Assembly: GCF_900177735.1 (NCBI RefSeq)
Contig: NZ_FXBB01000003.1
Coordinates: 1-64,000 of the forward strand
DNA: 64,000 bases
Source: Dethiosulfovibrio salsuginis
GTDB lineage: Bacteria; Synergistota; Synergistia; Synergistales; Dethiosulfovibrionaceae
Direction of reading: 5' to 3'
A program made the position numbers and the translations under genes. The notes beneath the pieces are model-generated. The model had not been told where the DNA came from. It saw only the letters and a program-made list of their open reading frames with translations, and ran no database searches. Shown here in pieces: positions 36,507 to 46,196 of the stretch. Position 1 is the first letter of the stretch; the number at the start of each line of letters is the position of its first letter.

Positions 36507-37661
36507 TTACCAGTCAAGCTGGGGCTGTCCGTCCACGAAAACCTGGACAGGTCGACTTCTCACGTCCAGTGGATCTCCCGACCATACGACAAGGTCGGCG
36601 TCCTTTCCTGACTCTATGGAACCGAGGCGATCCTCAAGCTCGAGATGGCTTGCCGCCTCTACGGTGAGGGCCTTAAGGGCGGTCTGTTCGTCCAGGCCAG
36701 CTCTGACAGCCAGGGCCGCCGCCACAGGAAGATTTTCTATAGGTATGACAGGATGGTCGGTTATAAGACAGAAGGGGACCCCTGCCTCCTTAAGGGCCAG
36801 GAGGGTGTGCCAGCCTTTGTCACGGACCTCCACCTTGGTCTTGCTGGTCGCCGTTGGGCCTACCGCTGCTTTTACCTTTTTCTCCGCAAGATAGTCCGCT
36901 ATGAGATGGCCCTCGGTGCAGTGCTCCAGGGTATAGCGAAGGCCAAACTCGTCGCATATCCGAATAGCGGTGCATATATCGTCGGCCCTATGGCAGTGGA
37001 TCCTCATGGGCACGGTGCCGTCCAGTACGGGGAGAAAGTTCTCCATTCCCTGATCCAGAGTGAAGTGTTCTCCCTTCTTCTCCGCCTGCTCCTTCTTGGC
37101 CCGGTAGTCAAACGCGTCACCTATGGCTTTTCTCATACAGGCGGCGTTGCCCATCCTGGTGGAGGGGAACCGTCCCTTGCCGCCCTGCCAGTTAACCGGG
37201 TTCTCGCCTAGGGCAGCCTTCATCCCAGAATGAGCCCTGATGACCATGCGGTCCACTATGTTGCCGACGGGCTTGACAATGACACCGGTCCCACCGATTA
37301 TGTTGGCGCTCCCAGGCAGTATCTGCATACAGGTGATGCCAGCCTCGACGGCGTTCCTAAACCCCTCGTCGGAGGGATTGATGCCGTCTATGGCCCTGAC
37401 GTGGGGGGTAACGGCGGAGGTATCCTCGTTCACGGCGTTCATGGCTCCGGGAACACCTTCCTCGCAGATTCCGGCGTGAACATGGGCGTCTATGAAGCCT
37501 GGGGTGACGATTCTGCCCTCTACGTCCAGGACTGTAGCTCCCTCTGGGACCACCCCACCGGACTCTAGAGAGACTATCTTCCCCTTATCCATCACTATGG
37601 TTCCGTTCTCCACCACGCCACAGGCCATGGTGATGACCTTGGCGTTCACAATAGCTTTCAC
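36507..37661 (-). CDS. Amidohydrolase (imidazolonepropionase-like metal-dependent hydrolase)
   Basis: GTG 37661 follows GGGAGGGG; 384 residues. A small N-terminal strand domain (NGTIVMDKGKIVSLE) leads into the metal barrel with DAHVHAG (metal ligands), later MRIHCHRADD, LEHCTEGH and LITDHPVIP, and the closing GSIESGKDADLVVWSGDPLD. This order matches amidohydrolases related to imidazolonepropionase and prolidase-type dipeptide hydrolases. It stands alone between the peptide transporter and a secreted protease, so a role in peptide or cyclic-amide breakdown fits, but the substrate is unproven. Confidence 0.85.
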   Translation of the reverse strand: MKAIVNAKVITMACGVVENGTIVMDKGKIVSLESGGVVPEGATVLDVEGRIVTPGFIDAHVHAGICEEGVPGAMNAVNEDTSAVTPHVRAIDGINPSDEGFRNAVEAGITCMQILPGSANIIGGTGVIVKPVGNIVDRMVIRAHSGMKAALGENPVNWQGGKGRFPSTRMGNAACMRKAIGDAFDYRAKKEQAEKKGEHFTLDQGMENFLPVLDGTVPMRIHCHRADDICTAIRICDEFGLRYTLEHCTEGHLIADYLAEKKVKAAVGPTATSKTKVEVRDKGWHTLLALKEAGVPFCLITDHPVIPIENLPVAAALAVRAGLDEQTALKALTVEAASHLELEDRLGSIESGKDADLVVWSGDPLDVRSRPVQVFVDGQPQLDW

Positions 37662-37756
37662 CTAAAAACCCCTCCCTTTGTTTTGGTACGAAACTCTCAG
37701 AACATTGTAGTCCAAAACACCTCCGAAAGAAATCACGTCCGACTAGAGGGACTATA

Positions 37757-37801
37757 GAAAAAAGCACCGCCCCCCTAAATTGAGGGAGGCGGTGCTTTTT
37801 T
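37757..37801. terminator. Terminator of the C1 protease gene
   Basis: AAAAGCACCGCC and GGCGGTGCTTTT pair around an A-rich centre, with T-runs on both strands. It lies just past the stop at 37807. Confidence 0.88.
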
Positions 37802-37806
37802 GATCG

Positions 37807-40398
37807 TTATCTACGGAAGAATATCACAGGCAAAGCCAATAGCAACAATCCAGGGTGAAGCCCTAAGGAACAACCACCGCCTCCTGTCGATGGATCGGGG
37901 TCAGGAGCGGGACCAGGCCCAGGAGCAGGGGACTTTGCCTCCAGAGGGGCGGTCAGCAGCTTGACATCTCTTAAGACCCCATCGACACTTCTTGGCTTCT
38001 CGTAATCACTACCGTCTTTCAACTCAAAAGACTGGTCTGATGTGGAATAAGCGGAGAACCATCCCTTTGAAGGCTGAGATGGAATCTCGTATTTGACAGT
38101 CTCATAGTTAAAAGCAAAGGTAACGGTCCGCCTATAGGTCCTGTCGGAGGAAGACACGTCGGAAGAACGACTTAAAACTACGCTGCTCTTGCCGGAATCG
38201 AGAGATATTTCCATGGTCTCTAAGACAGGGTAGTGAGTGTCATCGGACACCAAAAGCCAGCTGTCACTCTCGATATCGGACAGCCCCAAAAGGGACGCTA
38301 TATCAGCGGAGGTTATGTCGCAGCTTGTGATCTTGACGTCCAAAGGAGCTATAACCGGATCTCCAGAGACAGTTCCTCCGTTAATATCGGGTTTTTTGAC
38401 GTAAACGCCGGAAACCGAGGTAGTCTCTCCTCCTGTAATTAGCACGTCCCGGGAAACCGGAGTGTACCACTTATCCCCTGAGACATCCCCAAACTCCAGC
38501 CTGTAGGTTCCTCTGTCAATCGACCTCGCCACGTCGAAGGAGGCCCATACCGCATCACCAGAGACCCTCCAACCTTGGGACGAGCTTTTAGCCTCCAGAG
38601 GAGAGGCGGTTACAGCGAGACTACCGACCTGTATTTCCTGGTAGATCCCCGACAGGGACCTAGAGGATCCTGATGTAAGGTTGATTCTCTCGGGAGAGGG
38701 AGTCGTCCATCCTCTGATCGGCCTGTAGGAGACCGTATAATCTCCAGGAGCGAGAGCCGCCAAAGAGGAACCTGAGTCGTTCCATACACCACCGCCGTCG
38801 ACGCTCCACTTAGCACCGGCGGACACCGCCGCCGCAGGGGTTATTGTGACCGACAGAGAAGCGGGAGCGGGAGAGCTTCTGCGAACGGCAAAGGCCTTAA
38901 GACAGACGTTAGCCGTCGGATCAAAGGTGGTCATATCGGTCCAGGAGCTCCCGTCTGCGGAGAAATAACTCTGACCAGGGGAAGCCGATGCCTTGTCCGA
39001 ATAGCCGACAATCCGTCTCTCAACTGCAATAGGGCTATCGTAGCCGGGAGTCGTTAGCCTGACCACGACGGAGAAAGACTGCCCCGAGGTCAGAGCCACC
39101 GACGACGCCAGAGGTACTGTGTAGTATCCAGGGGCCTGAAGGGTGCCGACCTGGCCGTCTATGGCCTTCGTCCCGGAGATAGGGCCAGAAACGGAACCGG
39201 TGTAGACCGATATGGAGTAGGAGTTGCCGACTCCGCCGGCGTAGAAGGACACCGCTCTTAGATCGGAGTCCTCGGATGCGGTGAAGACGTTAGCCATCCA
39301 TGCGGTATCGTTAACCGATCCCGAGGGCTTAAACGACCCCGTCCATCCCAGAGGATCGTACTGATAAACCGTATCGTAGGTAGCAGGATCTCCGCCTACG
39401 TAGGCAGCACCTGTGTCTATTACGGCGTCGTAATAGGACAGATAGAAATAGCCGTTGTCCCCCCAGGTCGATCCCCAGGAGTTTTTGACTATCCAGGCTC
39501 CATCATAAGGGGGTAGATTAGCGGAATTAAAATTTGATCTCGAGTAGTCATCGTCCCAACCTACAACCGTCACCGCATGGTTAGCTCTGCCCACTGACAG
39601 ACCATCAGGGTTCCCCGACGGGATATAAGAGGCGTAGGTCGAGGGGTTGAAGTAGGGAGAATTATTCCAGTTGCCAGTCTGAGGATCACCAGCATACATT
39701 CCAACGGAAACCGCACCGTGGCTCATAAGGGCCTGCTTTATGTTCTCGATACTGGCTTTTTGATATCGAGTATCCGAATCATAGTAGAAGTAAAAAACAT
39801 TGCGAAGAAATCTGCTCACCGGAGCGGACGCCGAAGGGGCGACCGATCCATAAGGAGCGTCTGCCTCGTTAACCGCACCGGTTCCTCTGGCCAGGAGGGC
39901 TATAGCCTTAAAATCGTCGCCCCCTCTGTTCATTACTCCGGGAAAATCGGAGGCGGAGTAGTTGCCAAACCCCACCAAAGAAGGACTCTGATCGACGTAA
40001 CCGAAGTAGGCTAAAAACTGCTCAGAGTAATCAGGGCTGGCCAGTCCCGCCTTTAAGGCAGTGGACTCCAGGGAAGCTGTCGCGCTGAAGGTCCAGCAAC
40101 TACCGTAGGGATTCTGATTTCTGACGGGAGTCACTAAACCCAGATCCCTGAGATCGTATGCCGCGGGAAAGCTCCCCCTCTTCCCATGAGGGCCAGAAAC
40201 CGACACTCCTGCCAGGTGGCTGAGATCCACCGGCGATGGGGTCCTGCCGTTGATAGCATCTCCAGCTGAAAGCCCCTTACTCCTCTCCATGTACCTCTGA
40301 AAAGCCGGGTTTACAGGGGCCATCTCGTTTGCCCAGGCCGAGGCGGACAGGGTCAACAAAAGAAGTGTCAACATCACTAAACCATTTTTAAGTTTCAA
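37807..40398 (-). CDS. Secreted papain-like (C1) protease with Synergist-CTERM tail
   Basis: TTG 40398, behind AGAAGGGAGAG, gives a clean signal peptide and 863 residues; a longer in-frame start lacks one. The papain core has Gln95, Cys101 in PYGSCWTFS, His274 in RANHAVTVVGW and Asn306 in AWIVKNSWGS. A lectin-like beta domain of C1 peptidases follows (about 330-530), then a PEGA-like region with two LEAKS-containing repeats and an Asp/Ser-rich domain. After a Pro/Asp linker the protein ends GGGGCSLGLHPGLLLLALP plus Phe and Arg residues, which fits the Synergist-CTERM sorting signal. It is probably processed and surface-linked, digesting external protein. Confidence 0.9.
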   Translation of the reverse strand: MKLKNGLVMLTLLLLTLSASAWANEMAPVNPAFQRYMERSKGLSAGDAINGRTPSPVDLSHLAGVSVSGPHGKRGSFPAAYDLRDLGLVTPVRNQNPYGSCWTFSATASLESTALKAGLASPDYSEQFLAYFGYVDQSPSLVGFGNYSASDFPGVMNRGGDDFKAIALLARGTGAVNEADAPYGSVAPSASAPVSRFLRNVFYFYYDSDTRYQKASIENIKQALMSHGAVSVGMYAGDPQTGNWNNSPYFNPSTYASYIPSGNPDGLSVGRANHAVTVVGWDDDYSRSNFNSANLPPYDGAWIVKNSWGSTWGDNGYFYLSYYDAVIDTGAAYVGGDPATYDTVYQYDPLGWTGSFKPSGSVNDTAWMANVFTASEDSDLRAVSFYAGGVGNSYSISVYTGSVSGPISGTKAIDGQVGTLQAPGYYTVPLASSVALTSGQSFSVVVRLTTPGYDSPIAVERRIVGYSDKASASPGQSYFSADGSSWTDMTTFDPTANVCLKAFAVRRSSPAPASLSVTITPAAAVSAGAKWSVDGGGVWNDSGSSLAALAPGDYTVSYRPIRGWTTPSPERINLTSGSSRSLSGIYQEIQVGSLAVTASPLEAKSSSQGWRVSGDAVWASFDVARSIDRGTYRLEFGDVSGDKWYTPVSRDVLITGGETTSVSGVYVKKPDINGGTVSGDPVIAPLDVKITSCDITSADIASLLGLSDIESDSWLLVSDDTHYPVLETMEISLDSGKSSVVLSRSSDVSSSDRTYRRTVTFAFNYETVKYEIPSQPSKGWFSAYSTSDQSFELKDGSDYEKPRSVDGVLRDVKLLTAPLEAKSPAPGPGPAPDPDPSTGGGGCSLGLHPGLLLLALPVIFFRR

Positions 40399-40514
40399 CT
40401 CGCATCTCTCCCTTCTGTTGGTCGGCCCAAGGCCAACTGCACAACTTTCTGAATCTACACCATACTCTTCATTAAACACCATCTTCTATAGGCTGTCAAG
40501 GCGGCGAGAAGAGA

Positions 40515-40551
40515 CTAAAAAAGAGAAGGGCCCACCGATCGGTAGACCCTC
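40515..40551 (-). terminator. Terminator of the nucleoside-binding protein gene
   Basis: On the minus strand AGGGTCTACCGATCGGTGGG can fold on the ACCGATCGGT core with partial outer pairing, followed by a CTTTTTT run. The stem is imperfect. Confidence 0.6.
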
Positions 40552-40560
40552 CTGCAAATA

Positions 40561-41541
40561 CTAAAGCTCGCTCCACTCTCCGGGATTGGCCAGTATGTGG
40601 TCCACCACAACCGAACCAACCTTAAAACCGTTTGTCATTCCTATGGAAAACCCACCGGAGGAGGCGGCGAGGCTCTCCTTGACGGTCTGGTCAGGGTGGG
40701 GCCCGTCGAAGTTGACCACGTCCCTAACGACCAAGTATCTGTTCAGATAACCGAAGTTCCGGAGGACCGCGGCGAAGGCGTTGTCCTCCATCTGTGTGAC
40801 CATGTAGGTTCCAGCGTCGTACTGGGAGCAGATATAGTCGGCGGTCTCGGATGAACCCTGACCGTGCCAGTAGGCATCGCTGGTCACGGAGACCCCCATC
40901 TGCACCGATGGGGCGGCATTTGCCGCCTTCTGGGGATAGAGGGCCCTGTATGCGACGGCTTTATCGTCGTCGGATAGCTCCACCGACTTCGTAAGATCGT
41001 AGGCCTTCTGGGCCATGGCCCTGTTTAGGGGTATGTAGCCGGCGTCCCTGAAGTCGTCCATCACCATAAAGGTCGGCTCACCGGATACACCGTCGGACTG
41101 TTTCCAGCTGTGTCCCAGCTCGTAGTCCACCACGGCATCGCACCAGACCACAGAGCCCAGGGTGCTTCTCTCCGGCGACGCACCGGCACAGCCGGAGGTT
41201 ATAAAATAGGCGTCGCTGAAGTCGAAACGGGGATCTTTAAGTATGGCTGTGAGGGTAGCAGCGGCCTGGGCCTTTCCCATGCCGGTCACGATGCCGGCCA
41301 CGCCGGAATCCGCCACAAACAGAGGGTAGGGAGCACCTAGCACGTCGTAGGGCTGATTCTCCATGAGATACCCCTCGTACCAGTGCTGAAACTCACCGGC
41401 GAAGTCCCCGGTGTTCTCCCCGATCTCGAACATCGCCATAACCAGGACCTTAACCTTGACCGGCTCACCGGCAAAGGCGGAGCCGACCAGCACCATGACC
41501 GCTAAAAGCGCGCCGAACAAACTACGTTTGAACTTATCCAC
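40561..41541 (-). CDS. Purine nucleoside permease (NUP) family, exported
   Basis: I choose GTG 41541, eight bases after AAGGGGTG; 326 residues. A signal peptide (LFGALLAVMVLVGSAFA) is followed by a phosphorylase-like fold with VKVLVMAMFEIGENTGDF, YFITSGCAGASPERSTLGSV and TQMEDNAFAAVL. These match the NUP family, first described as fungal nucleoside permeases but structurally like nucleoside phosphorylases. An exported form may cleave or bind extracytoplasmic nucleosides. A TTGACA at 41581-41586 (minus strand) may be its -35. Confidence 0.8.
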   Translation of the reverse strand: MDKFKRSLFGALLAVMVLVGSAFAGEPVKVKVLVMAMFEIGENTGDFAGEFQHWYEGYLMENQPYDVLGAPYPLFVADSGVAGIVTGMGKAQAAATLTAILKDPRFDFSDAYFITSGCAGASPERSTLGSVVWCDAVVDYELGHSWKQSDGVSGEPTFMVMDDFRDAGYIPLNRAMAQKAYDLTKSVELSDDDKAVAYRALYPQKAANAAPSVQMGVSVTSDAYWHGQGSSETADYICSQYDAGTYMVTQMEDNAFAAVLRNFGYLNRYLVVRDVVNFDGPHPDQTVKESLAASSGGFSIGMTNGFKVGSVVVDHILANPGEWSEL

Positions 41542-41607
41542 CGCGAACACCCCTTACTTTTATTTGTTTAGACAAGGATATGTCAACTTTACTTTCCGGT
41601 CAAGGGG

Positions 41608-43221
41608 TCACCACGTCGCGACGGTGCCGTCGGCCCTGGGTTCGGTGGCTCCGACCAGGCTGCCATCGGAGGTCCTGAAAACCATCTGTCCCCTTCCAAA
41701 AGAGTCTGAGTTCAGCGATATCGATACCCTATGGGCCAACCTCTCCAGGGCCTGGGCCAGATCCGACGGAAACGACGGCTCCACGGTAACGTCAAGCCCT
41801 CCGGTCCACTGCCACCTGGGGGCGTCCAGTGCCTCCTGGGGGTTCATACCATGGTCAAGCATCCCGGTCAGAACCTGTAGATGTCCCTGAGGCTGCATAT
41901 AGGCCCCCATGACCCCAAAGGGACCTATAGGCTCGTCACCTCTGCTGAGGAATCCGGGGATTATGGTGTGATATGGCCTCTTTCCTGGGGCCAGCTCGTT
42001 GGGATGGCCCGGCTCCATGGAGAAACCCAGTCCTCGGTTATTGAGGGCTATGCCGGTTCCGGGAACTACGACTCCTGAACCGAACCCTGTGTAGTTGCTC
42101 TGAATGAGGGACACCATCGTCCCGTTGCCGTCGGCGACCGCCACGTAAACCGTCCCCCCGCTGTGAGGATCCCCTGCCTCGGGACGTATGGCTCTATCCC
42201 CTATCAGATCCCTACGGGATGTCAGATAGTCCGGGGAAAGGAGCTCCTCCACGGGAATATCCCCTCTGTCGGGGTCGCATATATACCTCTGTCCATCGGC
42301 GAAGGCCAGCTTTATCGCCTCGATCCTGCGATGGACGGCGAGAGGATCGTCCCACTCCCCTGCCTCCATACCGTCCAGTATCCCAAGGGCCAGAAGTGCG
42401 ACCAGCCCCTGACCGTTAGGGGGCAGCTCCCACACAGTAGTGTCCCTGTAGTTGACCGAGATAGGCTCAACCCATTTGGGCCTGTAATCTCCCAGGTCGG
42501 GAAGATCCAACAGCCCACCGGTCTTTTTGGAAAAACCGGCTATCCTATCGGCGATCTCCCCTCTGTAGAAAGACTCTCCATCCGAGTTGGCGATGGCTTC
42601 AAGGGTCCTAGCGTGATTATGGAGCTTAACGATTTGCCCCGGTTTTGGAGAACGACCATCGGGCAAAAAGGTGTCGAACCACGATGCCAATTCGGGGTTA
42701 TCCGCCTGCTTGTCGTACTTCACCGACGCGAGATCCCAGTTATGGGCCACCACAGGAGGAACTGCGACCCCCGATCTAGCCAGATCTACGGCAGGGGCCA
42801 AGGACTCAGAGAGGCCAAGGCGTCCCAACCTCCTTGCCAGTGCGGCCCAGGCTCCGACTGCCCCGGGAACACAGACCGGAAACCATCCCATCTGAGGCAG
42901 ACGGTCTAGCCCACTCCGTTTGAGCAGATCATTGGTCAGAAGCTTAGGGGACGGACCGCTTCCGTTCATTCCGTACATCCTGCCGTCCTTCCAGACTATG
43001 GCGAAACAGTCGCTCCCGAGGCCATTGCTGGTGGGCTCCACCACCGTGAGAGCGGCGGCGGTGGCCACCGCTGCGTCCACGGCGTTGCCGCCCTTTTTAA
43101 GCACGTCCAGACCGGCCTGAGCCGCCTGGGGATGGGACGTCGCCACCATTCCCCTAGAACCGTAAACCAAGGACCTTCTCGATGGATAACGATAACGATG
43201 AGGATCTATTCCTTTAATCAT
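41608..43221 (-). CDS. Gamma-glutamyltransferase family protein, no signal peptide
   Basis: 537 residues. The Ntn-hydrolase processing site is in DPHSGGTVYVAVADGNGTMVS, with the threonine nucleophile of the small subunit. NAVDAAVATAAALTVVEP and GLGSDCFAIV are family hallmarks, and GFSMEPGHPNELAPGKRPYHT belongs to the small subunit. It lacks an export signal, like cytoplasmic relatives that act as amidohydrolases, so glutathione transfer should not be assumed. Release of glutamate from gamma-glutamyl compounds would feed the pyroglutamate/glutamate metabolism seen elsewhere in the window. Confidence 0.87.
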   Translation of the reverse strand: MIKGIDPHRYRYPSRRSLVYGSRGMVATSHPQAAQAGLDVLKKGGNAVDAAVATAAALTVVEPTSNGLGSDCFAIVWKDGRMYGMNGSGPSPKLLTNDLLKRSGLDRLPQMGWFPVCVPGAVGAWAALARRLGRLGLSESLAPAVDLARSGVAVPPVVAHNWDLASVKYDKQADNPELASWFDTFLPDGRSPKPGQIVKLHNHARTLEAIANSDGESFYRGEIADRIAGFSKKTGGLLDLPDLGDYRPKWVEPISVNYRDTTVWELPPNGQGLVALLALGILDGMEAGEWDDPLAVHRRIEAIKLAFADGQRYICDPDRGDIPVEELLSPDYLTSRRDLIGDRAIRPEAGDPHSGGTVYVAVADGNGTMVSLIQSNYTGFGSGVVVPGTGIALNNRGLGFSMEPGHPNELAPGKRPYHTIIPGFLSRGDEPIGPFGVMGAYMQPQGHLQVLTGMLDHGMNPQEALDAPRWQWTGGLDVTVEPSFPSDLAQALERLAHRVSISLNSDSFGRGQMVFRTSDGSLVGATEPRADGTVATW

Positions 43222-43309
43222 AAAGTCAACCTCCTTCGTCTTCTTCTGTCAGGCATATACAAACACCTCTACTAGGAGTTTAACCTAAAAAGTCGGACAT
43301 ACAAAGGGG

Positions 43310-44800
43310 CTAAAGGATCGTGAGTCCGTAGACCACCGCACCGACTATCAACAACATATCGGGAACAAGTTTTTTTGCCTCCAGCAAGAGGAACAGGGCG
43401 AAGAGCCCCACCACCTGAGAGACCGCCCATAGCGTTGAGCTGCCTGGGAAAGAGCCTATCGTCTCAATCGCCGTGGTGATGAAGGATATGAACACCGAGA
43501 GAAATATGGACATAAGGATCGGCATTATAAACTTGGTCATGGATTTCATTCCAGGAGACCGCTTTATCCTGTCGAAGCAGGAAAAGGCCACCAGGGCGTT
43601 GGACATAGCGGGCAACACCATGGCAAGCACCAGTATAGCCCCACCGACGCCAGCCCAGATCCCTACTCCCAAAGGGGACATAGACACTCCGATAGGCTTG
43701 ATGCCGTTAACCCCAAGCCCTGTCCCCGCCAGGCTTTGGACCATATCCCAACCGGAGATGGCGGAAAGCTTGGTGATTATCGGGGAGGGCAGTGCGTTGA
43801 CTATGGCGATATACTGCATAAGCCTTTCCTTCGAGTAGAGAAACACCTGGGAAGAAGGACCGGCCAGCAGGTCGATGGCAAGGGGAATGAACACCGGGCC
43901 TCCTCCGAATGTCATGAGCCCGGTGAAGATCATCCCCCCGAGCAGGCCAAGGTAGGCCACCGAAAGGAGGAAAGGCGAAAGGATAAACAGGGGAGCCAGG
44001 AGGATCAGCACGATCAGCCACATCTTGCCGACATCCTTCATTACCACCCCAGGCCCTGAGTCCCCCGAGGAGAGGACATCCTCCGACGGAAGGGCGGGGG
44101 TTATCCAAAGTCCTCGGGCTCCCATAATCACCATAAAAAGGACCAATCCCCAACTAAGCCACCATGGGATTGTCACGTCGAGGTTGACCGGCAGGTCGCT
44201 GTGTATGAGAAGGAAAATAGCCACCGGAACGACCATCGCCTCCCTAACGAACCTAGGCCAGGGAGCGGAGGCGGTTATAGCCAGGGAGATCATCGCAAGT
44301 ATTACGAAACCGTTGTCAACACCTACGGAGAGCAGTATCAGACAGAGGACGGAGAAAAAAATCGTTCTGTCGGTTCCCAGAGCCGATCGGCTCTGTTTGA
44401 AGAACTTGGCCATCAGAAGGCACAACATGGCGGACACCAGAGGGAATACCGCCACCGTGGACCTCTGGAGTATCAACAGCTTGTCGGCGCTGTCCCCTAC
44501 GGTGGAGAATATCCACCATATCAACGCCACCACCAGGACGGCCACAGGTCCAACGAGGGCAAAGACCGCCATAACAGCGCCCCAGATTCCCCCAGCCCTG
44601 TAGCCTATGACGGCGGCCATCTGAGGCGCCGCCGGACCAGGAAGTGTGTTGGAGAGGGCCAGAATATCGCTAAATGTAACGCTCTTGACCCATCGATATT
44701 TCTCCACCGCCTCCTTGTGCATCGCAGGAGCTATGGCCGCCCCACCGCCGAAACCTAACAGTCCAGTCTTAAAAAACGCCAAAAATATCTTCCACAACAA
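43310..44800 (-). CDS. chrA: Chromate transporter family (ChrA), two-domain
   Basis: The start is taken as TTG 44800, eight bases after AAAGGGG; 496 residues with about 12 spans in two homologous halves. Each half has the motif region: FFKTGLLGFGGGAAIAPA with LSNTLPGPAAPQMA, and GLMTFGGGPVFIPLA with IVNALPSPIITKL. Family members export chromate or related oxyanions. The open frame continues upstream into an RND pump remnant only because of a frameshift there; I do not treat it as a fusion protein. Confidence 0.85.
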   Translation of the reverse strand: MLWKIFLAFFKTGLLGFGGGAAIAPAMHKEAVEKYRWVKSVTFSDILALSNTLPGPAAPQMAAVIGYRAGGIWGAVMAVFALVGPVAVLVVALIWWIFSTVGDSADKLLILQRSTVAVFPLVSAMLCLLMAKFFKQSRSALGTDRTIFFSVLCLILLSVGVDNGFVILAMISLAITASAPWPRFVREAMVVPVAIFLLIHSDLPVNLDVTIPWWLSWGLVLFMVIMGARGLWITPALPSEDVLSSGDSGPGVVMKDVGKMWLIVLILLAPLFILSPFLLSVAYLGLLGGMIFTGLMTFGGGPVFIPLAIDLLAGPSSQVFLYSKERLMQYIAIVNALPSPIITKLSAISGWDMVQSLAGTGLGVNGIKPIGVSMSPLGVGIWAGVGGAILVLAMVLPAMSNALVAFSCFDRIKRSPGMKSMTKFIMPILMSIFLSVFISFITTAIETIGSFPGSSTLWAVSQVVGLFALFLLLEAKKLVPDMLLIVGAVVYGLTIL

Positions 44801-44825
44801 CGTCACCACCCCTTTGTCCCGCCGA

Positions 44826-46019
44826 TTATAGTTCAGATTTAGGCAAAGGGAAAATCCTGTAGAACACGGCGTAGAACAGTAGAACACCGGAACCATTATC
44901 ATAGTCAGGAAGGTTCCGACGAAAAGACCTCCCATTATTGTGACAGACATACCCGAGTACATGGGATCGAACAGCAACGGGGCCATTCCCAGCACGGTGG
45001 TCCCGGCCGCCATAACCACCGGCCTCAGTCGAACCACCGACGAGTCCAGTATGGCCAGATATCGGTCCTTGCCGTCTTTTATCTGTATCTCCAGCTCGTC
45101 TATGAGGACTATGGCGTTTTTGATCAACATACCCGACAGACCAAGAAAACCTAAAATGGACATAAACCCGAAGGGTATCCCCGACAGGACCATCCCGCCC
45201 GATACCCCTATCAAAGAGAGAGGGACGGATAGAAACACTATTATCGGCTTTCTTATGGAGTTAAACAGCAATACAACGGTCAAAAACATAGCGATAAGAC
45301 ACAGAGGAAAGGTCTTCTGTAGCGGTTCCTGGGCCTCGGCCGAATCCTGGTACTCCCCGGTCCACGTCATGGAGTAGCCCAGAGGGACCTGGATAGAGCC
45401 TATGGCCTGGGTCAATTCCTGCCTGAGCGTCTCGGCGGTCCCGGAGATGGGGTTGCATTCGACCGAGATGGCCCTTTGACGATCGTGTCTGTTTATGAGG
45501 GGGTCCTCCCACACGAGCCTGGAACCATCCACCACGTTCGAGAGGGGGACGAAGCTCCCGTAAGCTCCGCTCCAGACCTGTATATCCTCGAGGGATCCCA
45601 CAGACTTACGCTCATCCGCAGGAGGCCTCGAGATTATTGGTATCAGTTCGTCGTCCTCCCTGAATATGCCTACCCTGGTTCCCCCATAGGTCCACTGAAG
45701 GGCCTGGAGCAGGTCGTGACGGCTGACACCAACCTGGCGGGCACGGCTCTCGGAGAACTGGGGCCGCAACACGTGTACCTGTTGCCGCCAGTCGGTGCGC
45801 AGATCTCTCACCATAGGGTTCTGCCTAATAACGTCCATAGCCTGACCGGCCAGGCCCTTAAGGATCGTCTCGTCAGGGCCTCTGAAACGGACGCCAATCT
45901 TATACTCCACCCCTGGGCCGTTAGGCAACGCCGTAGGAGATAGCCCCTGCAATTACGATGAGGACCGTCATGACAGCCATGAAGGTCCTTTTTCTGAGAG
46001 AAAAACCGGCAGGATTCAT
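44826..46019 (-). pseudogene. RND efflux pump (AcrB type) remnant
   Basis: ATG 46019 starts MNPAGFSLRKRTFMAVMTVL and stops after 32 residues at the point where the sequence jumps, in another frame, to LPNGPGVEYKIGVRFRGPDE, which belongs past the middle of an RND pump. About 600 codons are missing. The rest is recognisable to the C-terminus: MTWTGEYQDSAEAQEPLQKT, FMSILGFLGLSGMLIKNAIV, PVVMAAGTTVLGMAPLL. An 8-base duplication at 44871-44886 shifts the frame in the last helix. It overlaps the stop of the adaptor remnant upstream. Confidence 0.88.
44871..44886. repeat. 8-base tandem duplication causing a frameshift
   Basis: GTAGAACA occurs twice in tandem. Removing one copy restores the minus-strand ending VFYAVFYRIFPLPKSEL and a stop at 44826-44828, a normal RND C-terminus. 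With both copies the frame runs on into chrA. Confidence 0.85.
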
Positions 46020-46196
46020 CGTTTTAGGGGAGTTACCGACATACCGTCGGTGAGGAAGTCCGCACCGGCCACAACCAAATGCTCACCTGGTTTCAATCCT
46101 TCTATTACCGTAAACCGGTCGTCTCCCTGCAACTTGCCCAGGGACACCGATCTGGATCGTACCACCCCTTCTTCTGGATCGTAGACCCACAAGGTA
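46016..46196 (-). pseudogene. RND membrane-fusion adaptor, C-terminal remnant
   Basis: About 60 codons survive (LWVYDPEEGVVRSRSVSLGK, FTVIEGLKPGEHLVVAGADF, then LTDGMSVTPLKR), the usual last strand region of AcrA/MdtA-type adaptors. The stop overlaps the pump ATG (ATGA), which shows the former operon. Upstream, the sequence switches at about 46196 to a TnpB fragment on the other strand, so the N-terminal part is gone. Confidence 0.85.

Noticed and set aside
43310-45952. An 880-codon frame joining an RND pump C-terminus to a chromate transporter as a new fusion protein
   Set aside because: The joint is created by an 8-base tandem duplication (44871-44886); with one copy the RND gene ends at its own stop at 44826. 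The RND part also lacks its first half.
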